Made by a program: the position numbers and the translations under genes
Shown: one piece after another, positions 12,714-23,782 of the stretch
Layout: each line of letters opens with the position of its first letter
Numbering within the stretch: the stretch's first letter is position 1
The notes under the pieces: model-generated
The model's input: only the letters and a program-made list of their open reading frames with translations
Database searches by the model: none
What the model was told of the DNA's origin: nothing
Source of the DNA: Polietes domitor
Taxonomy: Eukaryota; Arthropoda; Insecta; Diptera; Muscidae
NCBI GenBank assembly: GCA_947397865.1
Contig: CANDYM010000121.1
Span: 21,995 to 85,994, forward strand
DNA: 64,000 bases
Reading direction: 5' to 3'

Positions 12714-13193
12714 GGATTGAATTAGCATAGGAATGGTTGTATTGTAATACAATCAAAAACAATAGATCTATCATGTGCGAAAATTATTTCGTATATCCTG
12801 ATTAACATAAGGGCTAGCTTTTACCAATCCGTTTGTAAAATTTATTTCATTTCTTATTTTAAAAGACTACGTCGTGTCATTTCCTTCTTAAGTTAGATTC
12901 GACATAGCTACACCGACCCAGATAGTGATTCATAGAAGATTGCTATCATAAATGAGATGGCTGTCGCACCGCAATATGCTATGCGCTTTCTAAAGTCAAC
13001 ATTTACCCAATTTGGTTGAAAAGTTCTACCGAAATGACACTCGTGGTCTATTTAATGATGTTGTACATGGCATTAGTTGTGGTTGGAAAAATTTAAATCA
13101 GCAAAATGGCTTTCAAAACAAATACAACCCTCGTCATGGCACGTGCTGTAGTTTCGAACATCCAGTGTAAGACATCATCTTATTTGCCAACTA
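12714..13193. other. No feature recognised
   Basis: This is an anonymous sequence with stops in all frames. It forms the left target flank of the first 619-bp mariner derivative. Confidence 0.4.
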
Positions 13194-13812
13194 AAGAGTG
13201 ATTTTTTTGAGGTTAGGATTTTCATGCATTAGTATTTGACAGATCACGTGGGATTTCAGACATGGTGTCAAAGAGAAAGATGCTCAGTATGCTTTGACAT
13301 TTCATCATGAATCGTCTTACAAACGAACAACGCTTGCAAATTATTGAATTTTATTATCAAAATGCGTGCTCTGTTAAGAAAGTTCATTGCGCGCTTCCAT
13401 TTTATGGTCAGTTTAATCGACCCACTGAAGCGGCTATTCGGGCTATTGTGACTAAATTTCGCACCAAATTTACATTGTTGGACATTAAACCACCAACACG
13501 CTTACGTAGAGTGCGAACTGAAGAAAATATCGCAGCTGTATCGGCCAGTGTTAATGATGACCACCAATTTTCGATTCGTCGCCGTTCGCACCAATTGGGT
13601 CTCTGTTACTCAAAAACGTGGAAATGCCAAAATTGGACTAAGCGGATGGACCACCTAAGACGCAGCCGCGGTCAACATTTAAATGAAATTATCTTCAAAA
13701 AGTAAATGTCATGGACCAATCTAACGTTTCAAATAAAGAACCGATGAGATTTTGCAAATTTTATGCGTTTTTTTTTTAAAAAAAGTTATCAAGCTCTTAA
13801 AAAATCACCCGT
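13194..13812 (+). mobile_element. 619-bp DD41D mariner deletion derivative, copy 1 (N-terminal type)
   Basis: It starts after TA with AAGAGTGATTTTTTTGAGG and ends in AAAAAATCACCC, inverse-related to the start; the final CTT is mutated to CGT or similar. It has the same 619-bp length and nearly the same sequence as 34729-35347 and 61968-62586. The internal deletion removes the catalytic domain. Recent spread is implied by the identity of the three copies. Confidence 0.85.
13307..13705 (+). CDS. Truncated mariner transposase: DNA-binding region fused to the C-terminal tail
   Basis: This is a 132-codon open frame. Residues about 1-55 (RLTNEQRLQIIEFYYQ..., then TEAAIRAIVTKF) look like the first helix-turn-helix of mariner-type transposases. 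Residues about 60-105 (LRRVRTEENIAAV...SIRRRS) resemble the linker and second DNA-binding helix region. After 'YSKTWK' the frame jumps in phase to the natural C-terminus, RMDHLRRSRGQHLNEIIFK. All three catalytic aspartates are lost, so it cannot cut or join DNA; binding to element ends is plausible. The ATG is supported by position about 113 bp inside the element. It is an element gene, not a host gene. Confidence 0.75.
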   Translation: MNRLTNEQRLQIIEFYYQNACSVKKVHCALPFYGQFNRPTEAAIRAIVTKFRTKFTLLDIKPPTRLRRVRTEENIAAVSASVNDDHQFSIRRRSHQLGLCYSKTWKCQNWTKRMDHLRRSRGQHLNEIIFKK

Positions 13813-14604
13813 TACTACGCTCTGGCAAACATAAATGTTTGTAAAGATACGCCCAAAACTGCTCTTAACGCCCAAAGTGCTGGGAACATTAAATATTCGC
13901 CAGCACTATTCATAAGTTTGTGCGATAAACAAGATATGAACTAAGTTCCCCCTCGGGTATTCCAGAGAATATGTGGCAAATGTAGTAGTTTGCAACAATC
14001 ACATATATATATATATATACATATGTAATAAATATAGTTACTAGATTCCCTAAGCGAAACTATGGTCCTGGGGTGGTAGGGGAGGGGAAGAGAGAGCGAA
14101 CGAAAGTTCTTAATGGAAATGTGGCCAAACTCTCGGAGGTATTGAAACAACAAATGTAACGAATGCATGTCGCCTCAAGACCACCACCCAACTCAGTCAG
14201 TCTGTGGTGGAAGGAGTTTCTTTTTGCTCGACGGACGACATTGTCATCAATCTTGTGTTAATGGAACATAGTGTTCACACCTCGTTAAATAAACGAATAC
14301 AAAGGTAACAACACTCTGTCAGCGATGACAGTCGCAACAAAACAACACCAGCCAGAAAAAAGAAAAACCAAGGTGACAAGTCAATCCTAGCGGGTTGGTT
14401 ATGTAAATATGCACATACACATACACATGTACATGTATGTATGTCACACGATGAAAGGATATTTAGTTTATTGCATTTTGGAATGATGAAGTAGGCAAAT
14501 GAAGTGTAGATTAAATTTCTCCAAGCGATCAGGAATCAGTGGCACCAAAACAAAATCGTAATATCGCATTAGCGTGGGGTATATCCAAGTGTGTTCCTCA
14601 CTCA
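13813..14604. other. Non-coding stretch, no element recognised
   Basis: It contains an (AT)n run near 14003-14018 and CACATAC-type simple sequence near 14411-14440. No codon pattern or element terminus was found. It may be one of the few single-copy stretches. Confidence 0.4.
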
Positions 14605-16608
14605 CTATTTTTATACCCTACACCACTTCGTGGTCTAGGGTATTATAAGTTAGTTTCGCGCCAAATGTTTGTAACACCAAGAAATAATCGAGCTAGACCC
14701 ACCTTTAAGTGTACCGATCGGCTTAGAATCACCAGCTGAGTCGATTTAACGATGTCTTTCTGTCCGTCCGTCCGTCTGCTGTCCATCTAAGCTTGTTCGC
14801 ACTCTACAGGTCGCAATTGTTATCCGATTGTCATGAAACTTGGCAGAAGTTATTTTTTCTGGCCAAGGACCATCGGTATTGAATTTGGAGGAAATCGGTT
14901 CAGATTTAGATATAGCCCCCATACAAATGTCGCTCCCGATTTGACATTTTCCGCTCTAGAAACGACATATTGTACCCGATTTTCTTTAAATTTTGCAGAA
15001 CATCTTATAATCCAACTAAAAACACGTACGCAAAAATTGGGTAAGATCGGTTCAGATTTAGATATAGCCCCCATACAAATGTCGCTCCCGATTTGACATT
15101 TTCCGCTTTAGAAATCACATATTGTACCCGATTTTCTTTAAATTTGGCAGAATATCCAATAATCCAACTAAAAACAGGTACGCAAAAATTGGGTAAGATC
15201 GGTTCAGATTTAGATATAGCCCCCATACAAATGTCGCTCCCGATTTGACATTTTCCGCTTTAGAAACCACATATTGTACCCGATTTTCTTTAAAATTGGC
15301 ACAACATCTTATAATCCAACTAGAAACGCCTGTGCAAAAATTGGGTAAGATCGGTTCAGATTTAGATATAGCCCCCATACAAATGTCGCTCCCGATTTGA
15401 CATTTTCCGCTCTAGAAACGACATATTGTACCCGATTTTCTTTAAATTTGGCAAAACATTTTATAATCCAACTAGAAACACGTACGCAAAAATTGGGTAA
15501 GATCGGTTCAGATTTAGATATAGCCCCCATACAAATGTCGCTCCCGATTTGACATTTTCCGCTTTAGAAACCACATATTGTACCCGATTTTCTTTAAAAT
15601 TGGCACAACATCTTATAATCCAACTAGAAACACGTATGCAAAAATTGGGTAAGATCGGTTCAGATTCAGATATAGCCTCCATACAAATGTCGCTCCCGAT
15701 TTGACATTTTCCGATCTAGAAACGTCATATTGTACCCGATTTTCTTTAAATTTGGCAGAACATCTTATAATCCAACTAGGAACACGTATGCAAAAATTGG
15801 GTAAGATCGGTTCAGATTTAGATATAGTCCCCATACAAATGTTGCTCCCGATTTGACATTTTCCGCTCTAGAAAAGACATATTGTACCCGATTTTCTTTA
15901 AAATTGGCACAACATTTTATAATCGAACTAAAAACACCTATGCTGAAAGTGGGTATGATCTGTTCAGATTTAGATATAGCCCCCATACAAATGTCGCTCC
16001 CGATTTGACTTTTTCCGCTCTAAAATCCACATAGTGTACCCATTTTTCTTTAAAATTGGCACAACATCTTATAATCCAACTAAAAAAACTATGGTGAAAG
16101 TGAGTAAGATCGGTTCAGATTTAGTACAGCCCTCATACAAATGTCGCTCCCGAATGTTTAACCGATTTTGGCCAAATTTTACATATTATATTTCACCAAT
16201 AAACAGACATGGTGAAAGCTGGTCACATCGTTCCAGGTTTCAATATAACCCCATACAAATGTCCTTTCCGATTAAAAAATTTTTTGTCAAACACATACAT
16301 TTACAGGATGCAAAAATCCTTCCCGATTTTAATTTTTTTCCGAATTGAATTGCAATGAGAATTGTTTAGGTGATGCCCATATTTCCATACTTTGGTATGA
16401 CTTTGGTTAACTACTGTATAATTTGTATTTGTCTGTCGGACAATTGGATCACTTACCATATTATTTACCATATTCGTTAAATTTAACCAAAGATGAATTT
16501 ATAGCATATAAATTATATGAATATAATTTAAATAATTTGTTTGAACTACATAAAATTGCTCCTATGAAATACCTGGGTTTAGTAATCAAAGCGAGGTACA
16601 TACGCACA
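14605..16608 (+). mobile_element. Family A element, 3' end truncated
   Basis: It begins TTTTTATACCCTACACCAC with a head hairpin (TACCCTA...TAGGGTA) and the TTTGTAACACC block. A GTCCGTCCGTCCG run lies near 14762-14776 and 'cttgttcgcactctacaggt' follows. The core holds about nine 152-bp monomers (clear steps at 15005, 15157, 15309, 15461, 15613, 15765). The 3' region matches 50515-50775 but stops at 'gcgaggtacatacgca', where the copy at 50776 continues into its hairpin end. Confidence 0.8.
14925..16130 (+). repeat. 152-bp minisatellite core of the family A element
   Basis: The monomer reads 'ggttcagatttagatatagc', 'ccccatacaaatgtcgctcc', 'gatttgacattttccgctct', 'agaaac.acatattgtaccc' and 'gattttctttaaattt', then 'aacatcttataatccaacta'. 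The spacing of exactly 152 bp is not a multiple of three, so open frames on the minus strand recur every unit in rotating frames. Confidence 0.9.
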
Positions 16609-16820
16609 AGTGTTGAGACCAAGGTCATACTGACATATTTTCTGTTTACAACCAAGCGATTTTCGCTTGCCTGTTGAAGCTAGTCATAGTTGTAGGTTGC
16701 ACTTGACAATATTCCTTTTCGATAGGGTTTGGGATCAAGGAAAAATTTTAAATTTCCCGGGAATACGGGAGATATTAAAAAATATTATATTGATTATTTA
16801 AGGCACCAATTTAGTTTCAC

Positions 16821-16861
16821 TATACAAATGGGAAATATATCTACAATTTCCCATTTGTATA
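16821..16861. repeat. Perfect 16-bp hairpin
   Basis: TATACAAATGGGAAAT (16821-16836) pairs perfectly with ATTTCCCATTTGTATA (16846-16861) around a 9-nt loop. The origin is unknown; it may be the core of a small palindromic repeat. Confidence 0.85.
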
Positions 16862-17144
16862 TTTCAAATTTTTATATGTATTTACATTATTGACAATAAT
16901 AATATAAACAAATCTTTTTAAATACGCTAAATCGTCATTTATTGTGAACCAAAAAATCATATAAACAATACTATGACAGACATTGTGTCAATACGAGGTG
17001 TTGTGCTATCTTGTTTAACATCAATTTCCTTGTTTTCCCAGAGGAATCGACGAAGTAAAAGGTGGAAATCTTTTTTAAGAAGAATTTACTTTACATATGA
17101 AACCAGTAAGAAATGGTCTACAAAAAGGATACAGCGTGGGGGTT

Positions 17145-17161
17145 GTGGGTGCGATTCCCAC
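17145..17161 (+). other. tRNA T-arm-like stem-loop (possible SINE B-box)
   Basis: GTGGG/CCCAC form a 5-bp stem with the 7-nt loop TGCGATT. This differs at one position from a canonical TTCGATT T-loop. No acceptor stem or D-arm could be matched upstream, so it is not called as a tRNA gene. Confidence 0.3.
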
Positions 17162-17215
17162 CTGTCGCTGCAATAATTATAATATAATGGTCTTAGTCAC
17201 CCGGCTTAATCCATG

Positions 17216-19480
17216 GACCCAAAATTAGGGGGTAAAATGCGACAAAAATGGTACCAACAATACGGCTGAAGTAAGAATCATGATATTTGATGTGTACATT
17301 TCTCTTACAGCGAAGAAATCAGATTTGAAGGAAGTTTTTCGTAATTCGAACTTTTAAGGGGTAAAATGTGGTATAGAGGGAAAAAATTGTAACACCGCAA
17401 TGACCAAACGGCTGGGACTAGAATCTTGAAATTTGGTCCAAAAATTCCTCTCATAGATTCAACGCGCCCAAGAAAATTTTTTTTTCAAAATTCGTGCTTT
17501 TTGGGGGTGAAATCAGATAAAAATAGTGACCAAACGGCTGGGCCAGAATTTGGTATGGATATTCCTCTAGCGGCATGAAGACATCCCAGAAAGTGACATT
17601 TTAAAAATTGGTACTTTTGGGGGGTTAAATGGGACAAAAAGGGACAAAAATTGTACCAACAACATGGCTGAAGCTAGATTCATGAAATTTGGTATGTATG
17701 ATAAATACATACCAAATTTACAAAATTTACAAATTTACAGCGAAGAGATCAGATTTGAAGGGAGTTTTTCGTAATTCGTACATTTAAGGGGTAAAATGGG
17801 TTAAAGAGGGATACCACCGCCCTGTCTAAATGGCTGGGCCTAGAATCTTGAAATTTGGAACGGGATTACTTTTATAGCACGAATGCGACCATGAAAATAT
17901 TTTTCAAAATTCGTACTTTTTGTGAGTGAAATTGGGTAGAAAGGGATACAAAATGGTACCAATCAAACAGACGGAGCTGGAATCATGAAATTCTGCGTGT
18001 ACATACCCCAAAACCCTTAGAAACGCAAAATGACAGAATTTTTTGAAATTCGTACTTTTAATAGGTAAACGGGGATAAAAAAGGTACCAACAACACGGAT
18101 GACGCTACAATAATGAAATTCGGTATGTATATTCGTTTTACAGCGCAAATCACTGATAAGAAGACATTTTTCGAAATTTGTAATTTTAAGGGATTAAATG
18201 GGATAAAAATTGTACAGCACAGCCCAGACCAAACAACTGGGCCTAGAATCATGAAATTCGGAACGGGCATTACTTTTACAGCACGAATGCGACTAAGAAA
18301 TATTTTTCAAAATTCGTACTTTTTGTGAGTGAAATTGGGTAAAAAGGGATAAAAATAGTACCAATCAAACGGACGGAGCAGGAATAATAAAATTCGGTGT
18401 GTACATACCCCAAAACCCTTAGAAACGCAAAATGACCGAATTTTTTGAAATTCGTACTTTTAATAGGCAAACGGGGATAAAAAAGGTACCAACAACACGG
18501 ATGACGCTACAATAATGAAATTCGATACGCATATTCGTTTTACAGCGGAAATCACTGATAAGAAGACATTTTTCGAAATTTGTAATTTTAAGGGATTAAA
18601 TGGGATAAAAATGGTACCACAGCCCAGACCAAACAACTGGGCCTAGAATCATGAAATTCGGAACGGGCATTACTTTTACAGCACGAATGCGACTAAGAAA
18701 ATATTTTTCAAAATTCGTAATTTTTGTGAAATTGCTTACAAACGCCAATTGAAGGAATTTTTCGAAATTCGTACTTTTAAAGGGTAAACGAGAAAAGCGG
18801 GATAAAAAAGGTGCCAAGAACATGGATGACGCTACAATAATTAAATTCGGTACGCATATTCGTCATACAGTGTAGATGAGTAATAACAAGGAATTTTCCG
18901 ATATTTGTACTTTTAAGGGAATAAATGGGTTGAAAATTGTACCACCGCCAAATTGTACCAAAATACTGTGCCTAGAATCTTGAAATTTGGAACGCATATT
19001 ACTCTTATAACGCGAATTCATTAATTTAAACTCTTAGGTTTGAAATTGGGTAAAAACGGATAACAGCGGTACCAATCATGAAATTCGGTTTGTACCGAAA
19101 TAGAACACATAATTAATATATTTTTCGAAATTCGTACCTTTTTATATCCCTATGGTACCAACAACATGGCTGAAACTAGAATCGTGAAATTCGGTGTCTA
19201 TATTCCTCTGACAGTGTAGACGCGAAACATTAACTGATTTTCAATATTTATACTTTTGTATATGTACTTTAAAGGGATCAAAAGTGGTGCAAATGATACC
19301 AACCATAATTGGGGATATGGGATAAAGATAGTACCAACCAAAGTTTTCAGCTAGAATATGAAAAGAAATTCGGTGTGCACATTTCTCCGAGTACATAAAT
19401 TAATGTTTCGAAATTTTTATGTTTAAGGGCACAAACGACACAGAAAGAGTTATGTGTGAACATTATAGTCATTATCTTTT
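17216..19480 (+). repeat. Long family B-type tandem array with higher-order structure
   Basis: These are ~135-bp monomers of the B core without recognisable element ends. From about 17690 to 18830 the monomers are organised in trimers: 'gcctagaatc' occurs at 17838, 18241 and 18641, spacing 403 and 400 bp. Outside this block the monomers are more diverged. Confidence 0.75.
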
Positions 19481-20027
19481 TTTATTTTGACCAAAGCTTA
19501 TGTCAATTTGCGTGGAAAGTATAGAAGTTATTTTACGTCGTTTGTTTTGGAATATGGACTATACGTGTGTACCATAAGATGTATATCAATTTCCCCCATT
19601 TTCGAATTTAAACTAAGTTTGGGAAAATAGTACTATGTGCAGAGTTTGAATAAATTCTTTAAGTCCCTTCCAGAGTCATCGTGTATACCAGCGAGCCAGA
19701 CGGACGTGAAAGGGACTTGGGACATACTTATGGTTTTAAATCTCTCCTTCAATGCGTTACACTTTTATTCTATCCCTAATGATATTTTCACAGCTTAAGA
19801 AAGAAACGTGCAAATAATTTTCTACTTTATATGATTTTTTGTAGAAAAATTGTTTCCATTTTGTGCCTATAAATTAAACTATTGACTACGTATAAACGCT
19901 GAAAGTGATATCCTTAAAAACAGTTTGAATACTGATACAAACTACTGTCTTACCATACCATTTTTCCGCGTACGAAGTAGCGGGTATTTGCTAGTACCTG
20001 CATATACACATACTTATATATGCAACA
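19481..20027. other. No feature recognised
   Basis: The sequence is mixed and includes 'ccagcgagccagacgg'. No frame or element end was supported. Confidence 0.35.
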
Positions 20028-20245
20028 CAATGAGATGCTTGTAAGATGGCATGTGAACTTTATGTGCGGTTATGGTGCGATTTTTTAAACGCATATTCGG
20101 CAAGTGAGTTGTGCTTCTCGTTCGGTTGCGAGAATCATTTCCTTAAAGAGGCCGGGTTTGATGTTGAAAAGTGGTAGTAGTGTAAATTAATTTGCATTCT
20201 ATTAAATAAAGATGCAAAATGGTCTTGAGCCAGGACAATATCCCA
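20028..20245 (-). mobile_element. Partial copy of the 98-bp-arm foldback element
   Basis: It matches the interior and one arm of 63421-63828 on the opposite strand: 'gagatgcttgtaagatgg', 'ggccgggtttgatgttgaaa' and 'atggtcttgagccaggac'. The second arm is absent. Confidence 0.75.
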
Positions 20246-20595
20246 TTTCAAATAAAAATTAAATTATTTATTTTAATCCACAATAAACATTGCGATTAGA
20301 ATAAAAATATTATAATTTTCCTAATGTTGCTAAACGCAGAAAAAAAGTATGCCACGGATTAAGTATATATATACTATAACAGAGGAAAATTGAACGTCGA
20401 ATAGCGCTAAGGAAATAATTTCTCATATGAAGTACAAACTATTCCTTGAAAATAGGAAATGCTTTGAACTTGATTCCAGTTCAACTTTTCATCAAAGCAA
20501 GTAACCAAGTAAATGTTTACTTAATCTGAGGAAAATTTCAAAAAAATACTCAAATCAAGTAAATGTATACTTAATCAGAGGAACATTTTCCGAAA
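20246..20595. other. No feature recognised
   Basis: An AT-rich stretch with a direct repeat, 'caagtaaatgt.tacttaatc', near 20507-20530 and 20554-20577. It flanks the family A insertion. Confidence 0.35.
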
Positions 20596-22483
20596 TTTTT
20601 ATACCCTACACCACTTCGTGGTCTAGGGTATTATAAGTTAGTTTCGCGCCAAATGTTTGTAACACCAAGAAATAATCGAGCTAGACCCACCTTTAAGTAT
20701 ACCGATCGGCTTAGAATCACCAGCTGAGTCGATTTAACGATGTCTGTCTGTCCGTCTGTCCGTCCGTCCGTCCGTCTGCTGTCCATCTAAGCTTGTTCGC
20801 ACTCTACAGGTCGCAATTGTTTTCCGATTGTCATGAAACTTGGCTGAAGTTATTTTTTCTGGCCAAGGACTATCGGTATTGAATTTGGAGGAAATCGGTT
20901 CAGATTTAGATATAGCCCCCATACAAATGTCGCTCCCGATTTGACATTTTCCACTTTAGAAACTACATATTGTACCCGATTTTCTTTAAATTTGGCAGAA
21001 CATCTTATAATCCAACTAGAAACACGTATGCAAAAATTGGGTAAGATCGGTTCAGATTTAGATATAGCCCCCATACAAATGTCGCTCCCGATTTGACATT
21101 TTCCGCTCTAGAAACGACATATTGTACCCATTTTTCTTTAAATTTTGCAGAACATCTTATAATCGAACTAGAAACACGTATGCAAAAATTGGGTAAGATC
21201 GGTTCAGATTTAGATATAGCCCCCATACAAATGTCGCTCCCGATTTGACATTTTCCGCTCTAGAAACGACATATTGTACCCGATTTTCTTTACATTTGGT
21301 ACAACATCTTATAATCCAACTAGAAACACGTATGCAAAAATTGGGTAAGATCGGTTCAGATTTAGATATAGCCCCCATACAAATGTCGCTCCCGATTTGA
21401 CATTTTTCGCTGTAGAAACGACATATTGTACCCAATTTTCTTTAAATTTTGCAGAACATCTTATAATCGAACTAGAAACACGTATGCAAAAATTGGGTAA
21501 GATCGGTTCAGATTTAGATATAGCCCCCATACATATGTCGCTCCCGATTTGCCATTTTCCGCTCTAGAAACGACATATTGTACCCGATTTTCTTTAAATT
21601 TTGCAGAACATCTTATAATCGAACTAGAAACACGTATACAAAAATTGGGTAAGATCGGTTCAGATTTAGATATAGCCCCCATACAAATGTCGCTCCCTAT
21701 TTCACTTTTTCCGCTCTAGAAACGACATATTGTACCCGATTTTCTGTAAGATCGGTTCAGATTTAGATATAGCCCTCATACAAATGTTGCTCCGGAATGT
21801 TTAACCGATTTTGGCCTAATTTTACATGTTATATTTCACCAATAAACAGACATGGTGAAAGCAGGTCACATCGTTCCAGGTTTCAATATACCCCCATACA
21901 AATGTCCTTTCCGATTTAACATTTTTTGTCAAACACATAAATTTACAGGATGCAAAAATCCTACCCGATTTAAACTTTTTACCGAATTGAATTGTAATGT
22001 GATAGAAAGTCCGTCCGTCTTTAGCCTTTCCTTACTTGTTTGGGAGATGCCCATATGTCCATACTTTGGTATAACCCAAATGGTGTACCATTCTGATCTA
22101 TTACAGCTCTAGACACTACATCTTACATCGGATCTTCTTCAAATTTTGCAGATCATGGTACTTTTCAACCAGGAATACCTACCGTGAATGAGAAATATAT
22201 AGGCCCATATTTTGGACCAGGCCCAAAATGTTGTTATCGGCCCCCTTTTGAAATGTCGGTCCGATTCATCCTATTACTACTGTATAATTTGTATTTGTCT
22301 GTACAATATACGTTAAATATGACTAAAGATGAATTTATAATAAATGTTTAATTTTTATGAACTACATAAAATTGCTTCTATGAAATACGTGGGTTTAGTA
22401 ATCAAAGCGAGATACATACGAGGGAGTGGTGTAGGGTATTATATAGTCGGCCCCGCCAGACATTAGCCTTTCCTTACTTGTTT
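20596..22483 (+). mobile_element. Family A element, complete
   Basis: The 5' TTTTTATACCCTACACCAC head is followed by GTCCGTCTGTCCGTCC (about 20747-20780) and five clear 152-bp monomers (steps at 21005, 21157, 21309, 21461). The 3' region carries GTGGTGTAGGGTATTATA (inverse of the head), the AGTCGGCCCCGCCAGAC hairpin (one mismatch) and terminal CTTTCCTTACTTGTTT. It is the best reference copy of the CTACACCAC subfamily, together with 49058-50840. Confidence 0.85.
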
Positions 22484-23570
22484 CTAGTAAATTTTCTTCT
22501 GCACAAGCGTGAATATACCTACTTTTAAGAAGTTTTTTACTAGATAAAAACAAAGTTTTTAAGTAAATTAACTACCCAATTTGAGTATATGTCCTATTAC
22601 TTCTGGCTTTGATATAAGGAAACTACACTTATATCCACTAAAATTTCGTTTTCGTAATATAAGAAAATTTTAACTAAACTAGAGTAAAATTATAAAACTA
22701 AATTGGGGTGTGGATTTTACTCAGATTTAAGAATGTTATTTTCTGAGTGTATGTTCTCTTGGCTTGCCTGTCGCTTTTATTTTAATTTTATGTCATGTGT
22801 CAACATATTCATATATTATAAACAACAGGCGATTTGTCGTCTTTCTTCTTTGTCCTACTGAAAAAAGTCATTAATTGTATAATGCTAGTTGGACGTTGTC
22901 CTTATTGTAAATGTCTGAGTTGCTTAGTGATCCCGCAATATAGAATGACATAGCCAAACTTTATTTTGATGTAGTTTTGCTGTGTTATGGTTTCATTTAT
23001 AATTCAAACACAAAGAATTTGTAATGATTACACCAAAAAGAGCACAAAGTAGAATAGATAAAAAAGAAAAAAGCTACAGTCGGATGTATTCGACGCGCAG
23101 CACCAATTTCCAATGCAGTACTAACCTCATCCTAAATATTACAACAAACATTCTCAAAATTACCCCACTGGGGTAAAATGCCCTCAATGCATCATATTGC
23201 CGTAAACGAAACTAGACTGCTCACAGTCAAGGTCCCATGAGGCATGAGGCTAACGCTTCGTCATACTTGCTCCCGCTAAATTTAATTTAAATCGAATCAG
23301 TAAATTCCCCTGATTTATTTCCAAACTCCCCCTATAGTGCACAGCAAGAAGGCAACATATTTTAATATGCCAGGAGACTGTTAGTTCTCGCAGGGCTAAT
23401 GGTGGTCACCGGCACATGAAAATTAATGCCGGACTAAGCCAAATGGAACACATTTACATATTTCATGTACACAACTTAATGACGACATGACGTGGAGGTT
23501 TTATTGCTCTAGTCGTAAATCAGTATATTGTATATTGTGAGCACTGTACATTAGCCTGGATCGCGAAGAT
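22484..23570. other. About 1.1 kb without recognisable gene or element
   Basis: Locally less AT-rich around 23090-23520, but stops occur in all frames and no splice-bounded coding pattern was found. It is a candidate for single-copy intronic or intergenic sequence. Confidence 0.4.
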
Positions 23571-23660
23571 AGATTTATACTCTCCACGAGATATTATGGC
23601 TTTGTGCATTTAGTAATACCCAAAAGGAAGCTAGATAAACCATTTAGACCAAAATTTCCA
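23571..23660 (+). mobile_element. Family A 5' head fragment
   Basis: It reads 'ctctccacgagatattatgg', 'ctttgtgcattt' and 'acccaaaaggaagc', matching the first 80 bp of the CTCCACGAGAG subfamily. The rest of the element is missing. Confidence 0.65.
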
Positions 23661-23782
23661 AGAATAAGTCGAAAAGTTTTTTGGCACTGCACCAACACTC
23701 AGCGGATGTCAACTATAAATGGAGTGGATTGCGTTGGCGGATGAATAATATGGTACAGAAAGGAGGAAAGAATTTCTGCATA

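Larger units (their letters stand above)
16609..17215. other. Non-coding stretch with a perfect hairpin and a tRNA-like T-arm
   Basis: No gene recognised. A perfect 16-bp inverted repeat lies at 16821-16861 and a T-arm-like stem-loop at 17145-17161. The 67-codon frame at 16973-17176 shows no known domain. Confidence 0.4.

Noticed and set aside
14850..15986. Ladder of ~73-codon frames with GAISKSEPILPNFCI-like peptides
   Set aside because: They repeat every 152 bp, overlap in rotating frames on the minus strand, and follow the family A minisatellite exactly. The same peptide appears wherever the monomer does (20.7-21.7, 49.3-50.2 kb and others). These are repeat artefacts, not a peptide family.
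20850..21700. CRISPR-like regular array
   Set aside because: The 152-bp units are nearly wholly conserved with no unique spacers and the sequence context is eukaryotic. This is a tandem minisatellite.
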